DNA from: Salinicola acroporae
Lineage (GTDB): Bacteria > Pseudomonadota > Gammaproteobacteria > Pseudomonadales > Halomonadaceae
DNA: 37,715 nt
Reading direction: 5' to 3'
Assembly (NCBI RefSeq): GCF_003206615.1
Contig: NZ_PZJW01000023.1
Location: forward strand, 1 to 37,715
Shown: in pieces, positions 8,845 to 18,567 of the stretch
Numbering within the stretch: position 1 is the stretch's first letter
Layout of the letters: every line of letters starts with the position of its first letter
The notes under the pieces: model-generated
What the model was told of the DNA's origin: nothing
What the model saw: only the letters and a program-made list of their open reading frames with translations
The model's database searches: none
Made by a program: the position numbers and the translations under genes

Positions 8845-10641
8845 ATGCGTGCGTTGTTATTGATGGTGATGCTGGCAACGGGGCTTGCCCCGACCTGGGC
8901 GCTGGCGCAGTCCGCGCCGGACGTGCGTATCGTCGTCGATGTTTCAGGCAGCATGAAGCAGAACGACCCGCAGAACCTGCGGGCCAACGCCCTGGGATTC
9001 GCCGCGACACTGCTGCCGCCCAGCGCCCGGGGATCGATCTGGACCTTCGGTACCACGGTCTCCAATCCTCTCCCGAGTGGGACGGTGGCGGACGCCTGGC
9101 GTGGACGCGTGGCCAGCCTCTCGCCGCAGTTGACCGACTATCAGCAGTTCACGGATATCGAGCGGGCGCTTCGCCAGGCGGCCGATGCGGCGCCTGACAG
9201 CGCCAACCGGCATCTGATCCTGCTGACCGATGGCATGGTCGACCTGCCCGCCTCCGGCAGCGACAAGGCGCAGCGCGACAGTGCCTCGCGGCAACGCATC
9301 ATCAGCGAATTGGCGCCGGAGCTTGCCGGGCGTGGCGTCGTCGTCCACGCCATCGCGCTGTCCAACAATGTCGATCTGCCGCTGCTCGAGCAGGTCGCGC
9401 AGACCACGGGCGGGCTGGCGGCGGTCGCCGATACGCCGGAAGAGTTGCTGCGTGCTTTCCTGGACGTCCTCGACCGTATCCTGCCGGGGGACCAGATTCC
9501 CATCGACGGGCAGCAGCGGTTCAGCGTCGACGACGATATCGACGAATTCAACGCGCTGCTGTTCCACGACCCGGGCGTCGACTCGCCGGTGCTGGTGGGA
9601 CCCGATGGTCAGCGCTACTCGCGCGGCGATCATCCGGGTGTCGTGGAGTGGCAAAGCAGCGATCGCTACGATCTCGTTACCGTGCCCGACCCGGCCGCCG
9701 GTGAGTGGCGAATCGAGGGCGACATCGGTGACGATAGCCGCATCGGCATTCATGCCGACACCGTACTGCGCAGTACACCGCTTCCGGCCACGCTCTATCG
9801 CGGCTTTTCCACGCCGCTGGACGTGTGGCTGGCGTCGGACGGGGAGACGCTGGGCGCGGACAGGCGGCCCGACGGGCTCACCGTCCGGGCGGAACTGAAG
9901 GACCTGGACGGGGCCGTCCTCGCCGCCACGCCGCTGGATCCGTCCGACGATCACTTCCGCGGCGAACTGCCGGGGGTCGACCAACTGGGCAATGCCCGGC
10001 TGACGATCACCGCGCGCAGCGATCGGATGATTCGCCAGCAGGTCCAAACGGTCAACGTGGTGGCCGCACTGAGTGCCGTGCTGAGCGAGGACGGCTCGCA
10101 GATCGTCGTGCGTGCCAACCATCCCGATCTGGACGTCAACAATACCCAACTCAGCGCAAGCCTCACCGGCAGGTCGCTCAACGTGCGCCAGACCGGGGAA
10201 CGGGAGTGGACGATTGCGGTGCCGCAGACCGATCCAGGCCAGTCGCTGCCGGTCACCATCGCCGCCGACGCCCGTGTCGGAGGACGCACGTTGCACTTCG
10301 AGCTGCCGGTCGTGCGGCTCAACCCCGAGGCCTCCGTCGGATTGAGCGGCGCGGATCTCCAGCGGGGCATCACCAGCGACTCCCGTCAGCAGGACAACAG
10401 CCTGGGTTCTGACGATGGCGATGATTTCACCGACGGGTTGACCGCTTCGCAGATGGCCGATATCGCCGTCGACAAGGCGCAGCAGGGCTGGCGATTCGCC
10501 AAGCCGTACGTGGAGACCTACGGGCAGCGGCCGGTGACCTGGATCATCATTGCCGTCATCGTGTTGGCATGGATACTGCTGCGCTGGCGGAATGCCGTCA
10601 GGCGGCGCCGACTGGGCCGGCGCGAGGAGCCGTCGATCTAG
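8845..10641 (+). CDS. Membrane-anchored von Willebrand factor A domain protein
   Basis: The product is probably a periplasmic protein held in the inner membrane by its C-terminus; its partner is unknown. The 598-residue protein has a signal peptide (1-21, cleavage after ALA). A vWA domain follows with the metal-binding DxSGS motif D32-V-S34-G-S36 near its start and the later D129 in LLTDGMVD, so it can probably bind a divalent ion. Next come about 300 residues of beta-rich, Asp-rich sequence, a transmembrane helix near the C-terminus (WIIIAVIVLAWILLRW), and a basic tail. ATG 8845 is chosen because AAGGAAG lies at 8832-8838 and it places the signal peptide at the N-terminus. Similar single-anchor vWA proteins occur in other gammaproteobacteria as conserved hypotheticals; no Bat or MoxR ATPase partner is seen nearby. 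Confidence 0.85.
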   Translation: MRALLLMVMLATGLAPTWALAQSAPDVRIVVDVSGSMKQNDPQNLRANALGFAATLLPPSARGSIWTFGTTVSNPLPSGTVADAWRGRVASLSPQLTDYQQFTDIERALRQAADAAPDSANRHLILLTDGMVDLPASGSDKAQRDSASRQRIISELAPELAGRGVVVHAIALSNNVDLPLLEQVAQTTGGLAAVADTPEELLRAFLDVLDRILPGDQIPIDGQQRFSVDDDIDEFNALLFHDPGVDSPVLVGPDGQRYSRGDHPGVVEWQSSDRYDLVTVPDPAAGEWRIEGDIGDDSRIGIHADTVLRSTPLPATLYRGFSTPLDVWLASDGETLGADRRPDGLTVRAELKDLDGAVLAATPLDPSDDHFRGELPGVDQLGNARLTITARSDRMIRQQVQTVNVVAALSAVLSEDGSQIVVRANHPDLDVNNTQLSASLTGRSLNVRQTGEREWTIAVPQTDPGQSLPVTIAADARVGGRTLHFELPVVRLNPEASVGLSGADLQRGITSDSRQQDNSLGSDDGDDFTDGLTASQMADIAVDKAQQGWRFAKPYVETYGQRPVTWIIIAVIVLAWILLRWRNAVRRRRLGRREEPSI

Positions 10642-10727
10642 CCTTCGACGGCGGCCTCGCCGCTGCCTTGTGACGGCCGGGTCGAGCGTCTTACAACCTT
10701 GGTGGCAGCGCCTCGCTGGTCGGATCC

Positions 10728-10736
10728 TGTTATAAG
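10728..10736 (+). promoter_or_regulatory. Candidate extended -10 promoter for fadD
   Basis: TGTTATAAG (10728-10736) is an extended -10 element 32 bp before the fadD start codon. No convincing -35 box lies 17 bp upstream. The position between the vWA gene and fadD supports a promoter here, but this is inference. Confidence 0.4.
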
Positions 10737-10767
10737 AGCGATAACCGTCACGAATCAAGGAGATCCT

Positions 10768-12477
10768 ATGAGCGACAGCGTCAGCCCGTGCATCGAAACG
10801 GGAGCGCCGCTGGAGGGCATGGAGGCGTTCGAGTCGATCAACGACATCATCGCCGAGGCGTGCAATCGATTCGCCGACAAGCCTGCCTTCAGTTGCCTGG
10901 GTCACACCTTGAGTTATCGGGATGTGGATCGGCTTTCCGGCGACTTCGCTGCCTGGCTCCAGCAGGAAACCGACCTGGAGCCCGGCGATCGCATCGCCAT
11001 ACAGCTGCCCAATGTGCTGCAGTTCCCGGTTGCCGTATTCGGCGCGCTGCGTGCCGGGCTGGTCGTGGTCAATACCAACCCGCTCTATACCGAGCGTGAG
11101 ATGCGTCACCAGTTTCGCGATGCCGGCGTCAAGGCGGTGGTGGTGCTGGCGAACATGGCCCACAAGCTGGAAAAGGTGCTCGAGCAGACCGGCATCCGCC
11201 ACGTCTACGTGACCGAAATGGCAGATCTGCATCCCTGGCCCAAGCGGATGCTGATCAACCGGGTGGTGCGACACGTCAAGAAGCTGGTGCCATCGTACTC
11301 CCTGCCGGACGCGGTCGGTTTTCGACAGGCGCTCGCCGTCGGTCATCGGCATGAGGCCAAGGTGGTTGCCAGCCGCAACGACGACGTGGCCGCCCTTCAG
11401 TACACCGGTGGCACCACCGGCGTCGCCAAGGGCGCCATGCTGACCCATCGCAACCTGATCGCCAACATGCTGCAGACCAAACAGGTGGTCGGCAGGGCAC
11501 TGGTGGAGGGGGAAGAGACGATCATCGCGCCGCTGCCGTGCTATCACATCTACACCTTCACGGTGAACTGCCTGTTCGCGATGGTCACCGGCCAGCACAA
11601 CATCCTGATACCCAACCCCCGCGATATCGCCGGCTTCGTCAAGACGCTGTCGAAAACGCCGTTCACGGTCTTCGTGGGGCTCAATACCCTGTTCAATGCG
11701 CTGTGCCAGCGCGACGACTTCAAGGCGCTCGACTTCTCCCGACTCAAGATGACGATCTCCGGTGGCATGGCGCTGACCCAGACCGTGGCCGACCGCTGGA
11801 AGCAGACCACCGGGCTCGGCATCGTCGAAGGCTATGGCCTGACCGAGACGTCGCCGATCGCGCTGGTCAACCCCCCCGATGCACCTCAGATCGGCACCAT
11901 CGGCAAGCCGGTTCCCGGAACCTCGATCCAGGTCGTCGACGACGACGGCCGCGCCCTGCCGCGTGGTGAGCGTGGCGAGCTCTGCGTCAAGGGACCGCAA
12001 GTCATGAAAGGGTACTGGAACCGTCCCGAAGATACCGCCAAGACGCTGGACACCGAGGGCTGGCTGCGTACCGGCGACATGGCGATGATTCTCGACGACG
12101 GCTACGTCAAGATCGTCGATCGCAAGAAGGACATGATTCTGGTCTCCGGATTCAACGTCTATCCCAACGAGATAGAGGAGGTGGTGGCGGGGCATCCCGA
12201 TGTCGTCGAGGCCGCCGCCGTGGGGGTGCCCGACGAGGAGACCGGGGAAGCCGTCAAGCTGTTCGTGGTCGCACGCAACGAGGGGCTCGATCCGCAGGCG
12301 CTGCGGCAATGGTGCAAGCAGGAACTGACCGGTTACAAGGTGCCCAAGTTCGTCGAGCTGCGAGACGAACTGCCCAAGAGTAACGTCGGCAAGGTCCTGC
12401 GACGGGAGCTGCGTGACGAGGCGACCGGGAGCGGGGCCGATGACGCCACCAAGGCGGGCGATACGCCCTCGGCGTGA
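10768..12477 (+). CDS. fadD: Long-chain fatty acid-CoA ligase
   Basis: This enzyme activates fatty acids to acyl-CoA through an acyl-AMP intermediate, the entry step of beta-oxidation, at the inner face of the inner membrane. The 569-residue protein has the ATP/AMP motif YTGGTTGVAKGAM (212-224), the YGLTETSP motif (356-363), the adenylate-binding GWLRTGDMA segment and the C-terminal RKKDMILVSGFNVYPNE region, where the FadD fatty-acid signature lies. Length matches E. coli FadD (561). AAGGAG (10757-10762) precedes the ATG by 5 bp. It lies upstream of hrpA and near a KAS III-like gene, a neighbourhood that resembles the fadD-hrpA region of Pseudomonas. Medium-chain or other acyl substrates cannot be excluded. 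Confidence 0.93.
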   Translation: MSDSVSPCIETGAPLEGMEAFESINDIIAEACNRFADKPAFSCLGHTLSYRDVDRLSGDFAAWLQQETDLEPGDRIAIQLPNVLQFPVAVFGALRAGLVVVNTNPLYTEREMRHQFRDAGVKAVVVLANMAHKLEKVLEQTGIRHVYVTEMADLHPWPKRMLINRVVRHVKKLVPSYSLPDAVGFRQALAVGHRHEAKVVASRNDDVAALQYTGGTTGVAKGAMLTHRNLIANMLQTKQVVGRALVEGEETIIAPLPCYHIYTFTVNCLFAMVTGQHNILIPNPRDIAGFVKTLSKTPFTVFVGLNTLFNALCQRDDFKALDFSRLKMTISGGMALTQTVADRWKQTTGLGIVEGYGLTETSPIALVNPPDAPQIGTIGKPVPGTSIQVVDDDGRALPRGERGELCVKGPQVMKGYWNRPEDTAKTLDTEGWLRTGDMAMILDDGYVKIVDRKKDMILVSGFNVYPNEIEEVVAGHPDVVEAAAVGVPDEETGEAVKLFVVARNEGLDPQALRQWCKQELTGYKVPKFVELRDELPKSNVGKVLRRELRDEATGSGADDATKAGDTPSA

Positions 12478-12580
12478 CATCGGCTCCCGCGGGACGTGAG
12501 TTGGTCCGCTGACGGCGCTACAATGACGGGTTCGTCACCACGCTTGGTGGCGGCCCGTTCTCGCCGATGTAGAGGATCTC

Positions 12581-15500
12581 TTGAGCGCTATCGCTTCCCC
12601 CTCGCTGCAAGCCCTGAATGACCTGGAAACTCGCCTGGACGGTTGTTTGCTGCGCGATGCCCACGAGCAGCGCCGGCGGCTCCAGCGCCTGGCGCATCGT
12701 GCCCGCGACGGCAAGCCTATCGACCGGTCGCTGAAGGAGGTCGAAATGCGGCTGGCGGCATCCAGTGAGCTGCTGGCGCGTCGCCGGCGCCAGCCGGTAA
12801 CGCTGGATTACCCCGCTGCGTTGCCGGTCGCCGCCAAGCGCGAAACCATTCTCGAGGCCTTGCGCGAGCATCAGGTGGTGGTGGTCGCCGGCGAGACCGG
12901 TTCCGGCAAGACCACGCAGCTACCCAAGCTCTGTCTGGAGCTGGGCCTGGGACGGCGCGGCATGATCGGCCACACCCAGCCGCGCCGCCTGGCAGCACGC
13001 TCGGTGGCGGCACGCCTGGCTGAAGAGCTGCAAGTGCCACTGGGCGAGCAGGTCGGCTATCAGGTTCGCTTCACCGACCAGAGTAGCGACGACACTCTGG
13101 TCAAGCTGATGACCGACGGTATCCTGCTGGCCGAGACGCAGCACGATCCTGACCTGATGCGCTACGAGGCGATCATCATCGATGAAGCGCACGAGCGCAG
13201 CCTCAACATCGATTTCCTGCTCGGCTACCTCAAGCGTCTGACCGCCCGACGACCCGACCTCAAGGTGATCATCACCTCGGCGACCATCGACGTCGAGCGG
13301 CTCTCCCGGCATTTTGCCGTCGAGCGCAACGGCGAGGTGCAGCCCGCCCCCGTGGTCGAGGTCTCCGGGCGCGCCTATCCGGTCGAGGTGAATTATCGGC
13401 CACTGGTCCGGGAGTCGCGGGACGAGGAGGACCTGACCCTCCAGGAGGGCATTCTGGCGGCGGTCGACGAGGTCGAGCGAATCGAGCGCGAAAAACGCTG
13501 GTACAGCGGCCCGCGAGATATCCTGATCTTCCTGCCGGGCGAGCGCGATATTCGCGAGACGGCAGACGCGCTGCGACGTGCCGAGCTCAAGAGTACCGAG
13601 ATCCTGCCGCTCTACGCGCGGCTCTCCAATGCCGAGCAGAACCGGGTGTTCCAGCCCCATGCCGGCCGGCGCATCGTGCTCTCCACTAACGTGGCCGAAA
13701 CCTCGTTGACCGTCCCCGGGATACGCTACGTGATCGATCCCGGCCTGGTCCGCATGAGCCGCTACAGTGCGCGCGCCAAGGTCCAGCGTCTGCCGATCGA
13801 ACCGGTGAGCCAGGCCAGCGCCGATCAGCGCAAGGGGCGTTGCGGGCGCGTGGCTGAAGGTGTCTGCATCCGACTCTACAGCGAAGAAGATTTTCTCTCT
13901 CGCCCCGAATTCACCGAACCCGAAATCCAGCGCACCAACCTGGCCTCGGTCATTCTGTCGATGCTGTCGCTCAAGCTGGGTGACGTGTTCGACTTCCCGT
14001 TCGTCGATGCGCCGGATGCCCGCTTCGTCAAGGACGGCTACCGATTGCTGTTCGAGTTGGGAGCCGTCGATGACGGCGAGCGCATCACCGCCATCGGCCG
14101 GCAGCTGTCCCGGTTGCCGATCGATCCACGCCTGGCCCGCATGGTGCTGGCGGGCGAGCGCTTCCAGTGTCTGCGCGAGGTACTGATCGTGGTCAGCGCG
14201 CTGGCGACGCAGGACCCCCGCGAGCGGCCGGCGGAGAAGCGTCAAGCCGCCGATCAGCGTCACAAGCAGTGGGAGGACCCCAACTCCGACTTCGTCGCCT
14301 GGCTCAATCTGTGGCACGGCTTCGATGCCATGCGCGAAACGCTGTCGAGCAATCAACTGCGGCGCTGGTGTCGCGACCAATATCTGAACTACCTGCGCCT
14401 GCGCGAATGGCACGACACCTATCGCCAACTGCGCCAGTTGACCCGCGAGATGAAACTCGAGCCGTCGAGTGCCATGCAGCCCGATACCGAGGAACCAGGT
14501 GCGGTGGCGGGAGCGGAACAACAGCCGGCGGAGAAACCTCGGGTCGATACCCAGCGCCTGCATCAGGCGCTGTTGTCCGGTCTGCTCTCCAATCTGGGGC
14601 AACTGCAGCCGGAAAGCCGGGAATTTCTCGGTGCCCGGAACCGGCGCTTCCTGATCCATCCGGCGTCGGGCCTGTCGCGCAAGCCGCCCAAATGGGTGAT
14701 GGCTGGCGAGATGGTGGAGACCAGTCGTCTGTTCGCGCGTGATGCGGCGAGGATCAAGCCTGAGTGGATCGAGCCGCAGGCCGCGCACCTGATCAAGCGC
14801 AGCTACAGCGAACCCCACTGGGAGCGCAAGCGGGCCCAGGTGGTGGCGCTGGAGCAGGTAACGCTATTCGGCCTGCCGATCGTCACCGGCCGCCGCGTGG
14901 ATTACGCCAAAGTGGCGCCGGCGGAAGCTCGGGAGATCTTTCTGCGCCGGGCGCTGGTGGAGGGCGACTACCAGACCCGGGCGTCGTTCTTCGAACACAA
15001 CCGCGCGATGATGGCGGAAGTGGAGGATCTCGAGGATCGGGCACGCAAGCGTGACATCCTCATCGACGAGGAGACGCTGTTCGCCTTCTACGACGAGCGG
15101 GTCCCGGCGGACGTCGCCGGTGGACGCAGCTTCGAGAACTGGCGCAAGCAGGCCGAGCGCGATACGCCGGATCTGCTCAAGCTCGATAAAGCGGCACTGA
15201 TGGCGCGCGACGCCGACGATGTCAGCGTCGAGCAGTACCCCGACGAGCTGGTGTTCAACGGCGTGCGCTACCCGCTGAGCTATCACTTCTCGCCGGGGGC
15301 GGGCGACGATGGCGTCACCCTGACCGTGCCGGCGGTGATGTTGGCGCAACTTCCGCAAGGGCGGTTGAGCTGGCTGGTGCCCGGGCTGCTGCGCGAGAAA
15401 TGCATTGCGCTGCTCAAGGCGCTGCCCAAGGCGCTGCGTCGGCAGGTGGTGCCGATTCCCGACTGGGTCGACGCCGCCCTGGCGTCGCTGACGCCAGACG

Positions 15501-16603
15501 AGCGTCCGATCGAGGAGGCGCTGGGCGAGTTTCTGCGGATCAAGACCGGGACCCGGCTTGACCCGTCGGCGTGGCGTCACGACCAGCTCGATCCGCATCT
15601 GGTGATGAACCTGCGAGTGGTGGATCACAACGGCGAGGTGCTGGGCGAAGGACGTGACCTGCGCCAACTGCAGACGCGGTTTGGCGAGGCTGCCGCGGCG
15701 GGTGCCAAGGCGCTGGCCCAGACGCCGAAGGAGGACGCCGAACGTTTCGACGACCTGCCAGGGACGCCGCTGCCCGGTTCGCGCACGACCCGCCAGGCCG
15801 GGATTCAGGTCGAGGTCTATCCGGCGGTAGTGGTGGAAGGCGATGAACTACGGGTGGCCTGGTTCGACCACGCCGCGCGTGCCGAAACTGCCCATCGCGA
15901 CGGTATCGTCAATCTGGCTCGGCGCAGGTTGCCCGACATCGTGCGCTATATTCAGCGCGAACTGCCTGCGCTCAAGCAGTCCGCGCTGCTGTTTGCCAAG
16001 GTCGGCAGTCATGAGCAGCTTGCCCGTGATGTGATCGATGCCTGTCTGGCCCAGACCGTGGCGGTCGATCCATTGCCGAGATCGCGGGAGGCGCTCGATG
16101 CTCGCCTCGAACAGTGGCGCGGCGATCTGGTCGGCTACGCCGAGGCGCTGTTGGTCGACCTGCACAAGGCGCTGCAAGGCCATCTGGCAGTGACCAAGGC
16201 ACTCAAGGGCAACGTCACGCTGGCGTTGGCGCTGACCTACAGTGACCTCAAGGCGCAGATGCAGCGCCTCGTCTACCCCGGCTTTGTGCGCGACGCCGGC
16301 CCCTGGCTGAAACATTATCCGCGCTACCTGCAGGCGGCCGAGATCCGGCTCGAGAAGGCGCCCCGCGACCTGCGGCGGGATCAGCTCTCGATGCAGCAGG
16401 TGCAGGCCTGGGAGGAGAGAGTCGACACTCGGCGCCAGCAGACCCATCGCGATGGCATCGTCGATGCCGACCTCGTCGAGTTCGGCTGGTGGCTGCAGGA
16501 GTGGCGAGTCTCTCTGTTCGCTCAGCAGTTGGGCACGCTCGAGAGCGTGTCGGAGAAGCGTCTGGCGCGACGCTGGCGGGAGATAACCGGGCAAACCATG
16601 TGA
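12581..16603 (+). CDS. hrpA: ATP-dependent RNA helicase HrpA, DEAH box
   Basis: This is a large DEAH-box helicase involved in mRNA processing and translation quality control; E. coli HrpA helps clear stalled ribosomes. The 1340-residue protein has Walker A GETGSGKT (104-111), DEAH (201-204), the SAT motif TSATID, and motif VI QRKGRCGRV. HA2, OB-fold and a long C-terminal DUF3418-type region follow, as in E. coli HrpA (1300). The start is TTG 12581, backed by AGAGGA (12571-12576) and by an N-terminal region of about 100 residues before Walker A, as in E. coli. The next ATG (residue 56) would cut this region. A TACAAT hexamer at 12519-12524 may be its -10 box. Confidence 0.95.
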   Translation: MSAIASPSLQALNDLETRLDGCLLRDAHEQRRRLQRLAHRARDGKPIDRSLKEVEMRLAASSELLARRRRQPVTLDYPAALPVAAKRETILEALREHQVVVVAGETGSGKTTQLPKLCLELGLGRRGMIGHTQPRRLAARSVAARLAEELQVPLGEQVGYQVRFTDQSSDDTLVKLMTDGILLAETQHDPDLMRYEAIIIDEAHERSLNIDFLLGYLKRLTARRPDLKVIITSATIDVERLSRHFAVERNGEVQPAPVVEVSGRAYPVEVNYRPLVRESRDEEDLTLQEGILAAVDEVERIEREKRWYSGPRDILIFLPGERDIRETADALRRAELKSTEILPLYARLSNAEQNRVFQPHAGRRIVLSTNVAETSLTVPGIRYVIDPGLVRMSRYSARAKVQRLPIEPVSQASADQRKGRCGRVAEGVCIRLYSEEDFLSRPEFTEPEIQRTNLASVILSMLSLKLGDVFDFPFVDAPDARFVKDGYRLLFELGAVDDGERITAIGRQLSRLPIDPRLARMVLAGERFQCLREVLIVVSALATQDPRERPAEKRQAADQRHKQWEDPNSDFVAWLNLWHGFDAMRETLSSNQLRRWCRDQYLNYLRLREWHDTYRQLRQLTREMKLEPSSAMQPDTEEPGAVAGAEQQPAEKPRVDTQRLHQALLSGLLSNLGQLQPESREFLGARNRRFLIHPASGLSRKPPKWVMAGEMVETSRLFARDAARIKPEWIEPQAAHLIKRSYSEPHWERKRAQVVALEQVTLFGLPIVTGRRVDYAKVAPAEAREIFLRRALVEGDYQTRASFFEHNRAMMAEVEDLEDRARKRDILIDEETLFAFYDERVPADVAGGRSFENWRKQAERDTPDLLKLDKAALMARDADDVSVEQYPDELVFNGVRYPLSYHFSPGAGDDGVTLTVPAVMLAQLPQGRLSWLVPGLLREKCIALLKALPKALRRQVVPIPDWVDAALASLTPDERPIEEALGEFLRIKTGTRLDPSAWRHDQLDPHLVMNLRVVDHNGEVLGEGRDLRQLQTRFGEAAAAGAKALAQTPKEDAERFDDLPGTPLPGSRTTRQAGIQVEVYPAVVVEGDELRVAWFDHAARAETAHRDGIVNLARRRLPDIVRYIQRELPALKQSALLFAKVGSHEQLARDVIDACLAQTVAVDPLPRSREALDARLEQWRGDLVGYAEALLVDLHKALQGHLAVTKALKGNVTLALALTYSDLKAQMQRLVYPGFVRDAGPWLKHYPRYLQAAEIRLEKAPRDLRRDQLSMQQVQAWEERVDTRRQQTHRDGIVDADLVEFGWWLQEWRVSLFAQQLGTLESVSEKRLARRWREITGQTM

Positions 16604-16686
16604 TCGGCGGGCTCGAGACACTGCATCCGCCGTCGGCGGGTGTGCGTAATGATGAAAGCGGCGGATGCCGCGGGAGGTAATAGCCG

Positions 16687-17817
16687 ATGACGCAAGCCGT
16701 GATTACCGCGACGGGCCTGTTCACGCCGCCGGATTCGATCGATAACGCCGAGCTGGTCGCCAGCTTCAATCGCTGGGTCGATGCCGAGAATCTGCGTCAC
16801 GCGGCAGCGATCGAGCAGGGAGAGCGCGAGCCGCTGGCGCACTCCAGCGAAGCCTTCATTCTCAAGGCGTCGGGTATCGAGAGCCGTTACGTGATGGAAG
16901 CCGGGGGGATTCTGGACCCGGAACGCATGCGACCGCGCATTCCTCAGCGGGCCAACGATGCACTGTCGGTCCAGGCGGAGATGGGCGTGGCCGCGGCTCG
17001 CCAGGCGCTGGAAGAAGCAGGCGTGAGTGCCGATCAACTCGACCTGATCATCGTTGCCTGCTCCAACCTGCAACGACCTTATCCGGCGGTCGCGGTCGAG
17101 CTTCAGGCGGCGTTGGGCGCCGGCGGCTACGCCTTCGACATGAACGTGGCCTGCTCCAGCGCCACGTTCGCCATCGACATGGCGACCAACGCGATCCGCG
17201 CTGGCAGCCTGGAGCGGGTGCTGGTGGTCAACCCCGAGATCTGCTCTGCGCATCTCAACTTCCGTGACCGTGACAGCCACTTCATCTTCGGTGATGCCTG
17301 TACCGCCATCGTGCTGGAAGCCGACCATCTCGCCCAGGATCGGGAGCACTTCACGGTATTGGGAACGCGGCTGAAGACACAGTTCTCCAATGCCATTCGC
17401 AATAACTTCGGGTTCCTCAATCGTCTTGCCGACGACGGGCGGGATGATCTGGACAAGCTTTTCGTCCAGGAAGGGCGCAAGGTGTTCAAGGAGGTCTGCC
17501 CGATGGTCGCTTCGTTGATCCTCGATCATCTGGAGAGCCAGTCGCTGACCGGGGACTCGGTCAGGAAACTCTGGCTGCACCAGGCCAACCGTCACATGAA
17601 CGACCTGATCGCGCAGCGCGTGCTGGGCCGCGAGCCCTCGCTATCGGAGGCGCCGGTGATACTCGACCGCTATGCCAATACCAGTTCGGCGGGGTCGATC
17701 ATTGCGTTTCATCTGCATCGCGACGACCTGCAGGACGGCGACGTGGGGGTGGTGTGTTCCTTCGGTGCGGGCTACAGTGCGGGCAGTGTGATACTGCGTA
17801 AAGGGAATGCGTGTTGA
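16687..17817 (+). CDS. Beta-ketoacyl-ACP synthase III family protein (PA3286-like)
   Basis: This is a thiolase-fold condensing enzyme of the FabH class. The 376-residue protein has the nucleophile C156 in [10 protein letters not shown]298 in LHQANRHMN and N331 in YANTSSAGS, the complete Cys-His-Asn set for decarboxylating condensation with malonyl-ACP. The longer length and the N-terminal insert resemble P. aeruginosa PA3286, which condenses octanoyl-CoA from beta-oxidation with malonyl-ACP and so feeds degradation products back into fatty acid synthesis. That substrate is inferred from resemblance and from the nearby fadD. GGAGG (16673-16677) precedes the ATG. Its stop overlaps the mlaA start (TGATG), so it is coupled to an outer-membrane lipid gene. 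A standard housekeeping FabH would be shorter (about 320). Confidence 0.88.
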   Translation: MTQAVITATGLFTPPDSIDNAELVASFNRWVDAENLRHAAAIEQGEREPLAHSSEAFILKASGIESRYVMEAGGILDPERMRPRIPQRANDALSVQAEMGVAAARQALEEAGVSADQLDLIIVACSNLQRPYPAVAVELQAALGAGGYAFDMNVACSSATFAIDMATNAIRAGSLERVLVVNPEICSAHLNFRDRDSHFIFGDACTAIVLEADHLAQDREHFTVLGTRLKTQFSNAIRNNFGFLNRLADDGRDDLDKLFVQEGRKVFKEVCPMVASLILDHLESQSLTGDSVRKLWLHQANRHMNDLIAQRVLGREPSLSEAPVILDRYANTSSAGSIIAFHLHRDDLQDGDVGVVCSFGAGYSAGSVILRKGNAC

Positions 17818-18563
17818 TGAAATCGATCCATTGGCTGGGCGGCGCCTGTGTCGCCGCGGCGTTGAGTGGTTGTGCCTCGACGGGGGAAGAGTCGAATCCC
17901 CAGGATCCGTGGGAGGGTTTCAACCGCGGTGTCTATCAGTTCAACGACACGCTCGACCGCTATGCGCTCAAGCCGATTGCGCAGGGGTACGACATCGTCA
18001 CGCCGGATCCGGTCCAGGATGGCGTCGGTAACTTCTTCTCCAACCTGGGGGAAATCCGCACGGTCTTCAACAGCATTCTCCAGTGGGAGTGGGGCAATGC
18101 CGGCGTCGCATCCGGACGTTTTCTGGTCAACACCGTGCTGGGCGTGGGCGGCGTGCTCGATCCCGCCACGCGCATGGGACTGGACGAAAACGAGGAAGAT
18201 TTCGGCCAGACATTGGGCGTGTGGGGCGTGGGAAGCGGCCCCTATCTGGTATTGCCGATTCTGGGGCCGAGTACGGTCCGAGATACCAGCGGCCTGCCGG
18301 TCGATATGTACACCTATCCGGTCACCTATGTCGAAGAGGACAAGTGGCGTTACGGCCTGACCTTCCTGCGCTACGTGGATCTACGCGCCAGCCTGCTGGA
18401 CCAGGAGGCGTTGATTCAGGGGGATCGCTACAGCTTCATCCGTGACGCCTATCTGCAGCGTCGCCAGTTCGAGGTCACCAACGGCGCGGCCGGCGAGGAT
18501 CCGTTCGCCAGCGGCGGGTTCGGTGACGATTTCGAATATAGTGAAGACGACTTCGCCGAGTAG
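17817..18563 (+). CDS. mlaA: Outer-membrane phospholipid-binding lipoprotein MlaA (VacJ)
   Basis: MlaA is the outer-membrane part of the Mla system, which removes misplaced phospholipids from the outer leaflet and passes them to MlaC. The 248-residue precursor has a lipoprotein signal peptide with lipobox LSGC and acceptor C19. It carries the typical DPWEGFNRGVYQFNDTLDRY segment, NFFSNLGEIRTVFNSILQW, and GVWGVGSGPYLVLPILGPS. The C-terminal tail is acidic. ATG 17817 overlaps the preceding stop codon; GTG and TTG codons just upstream are in frame but less likely. The rest of the Mla system (mlaBCDEF) is not in the window. The order mlaA, phosphatase, STAS gene resembles the PA2800-PA2797 region of P. 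aeruginosa. Confidence 0.95.
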   Translation: MKSIHWLGGACVAAALSGCASTGEESNPQDPWEGFNRGVYQFNDTLDRYALKPIAQGYDIVTPDPVQDGVGNFFSNLGEIRTVFNSILQWEWGNAGVASGRFLVNTVLGVGGVLDPATRMGLDENEEDFGQTLGVWGVGSGPYLVLPILGPSTVRDTSGLPVDMYTYPVTYVEEDKWRYGLTFLRYVDLRASLLDQEALIQGDRYSFIRDAYLQRRQFEVTNGAAGEDPFASGGFGDDFEYSEDDFAE

Positions 18564-18567
18564 ACCT

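Noticed and set aside
8944-12480. A 1178-codon open frame on the minus strand
   Set aside because: It is antisense to the vWA and fadD genes, whose motifs are certain. Long antisense frames are common in high-GC DNA with this codon use; no family motif is seen in it.
12920-14818. A 632-codon open frame on the minus strand
   Set aside because: It lies wholly opposite hrpA, which has clear helicase motifs, and shows no recognisable domain.
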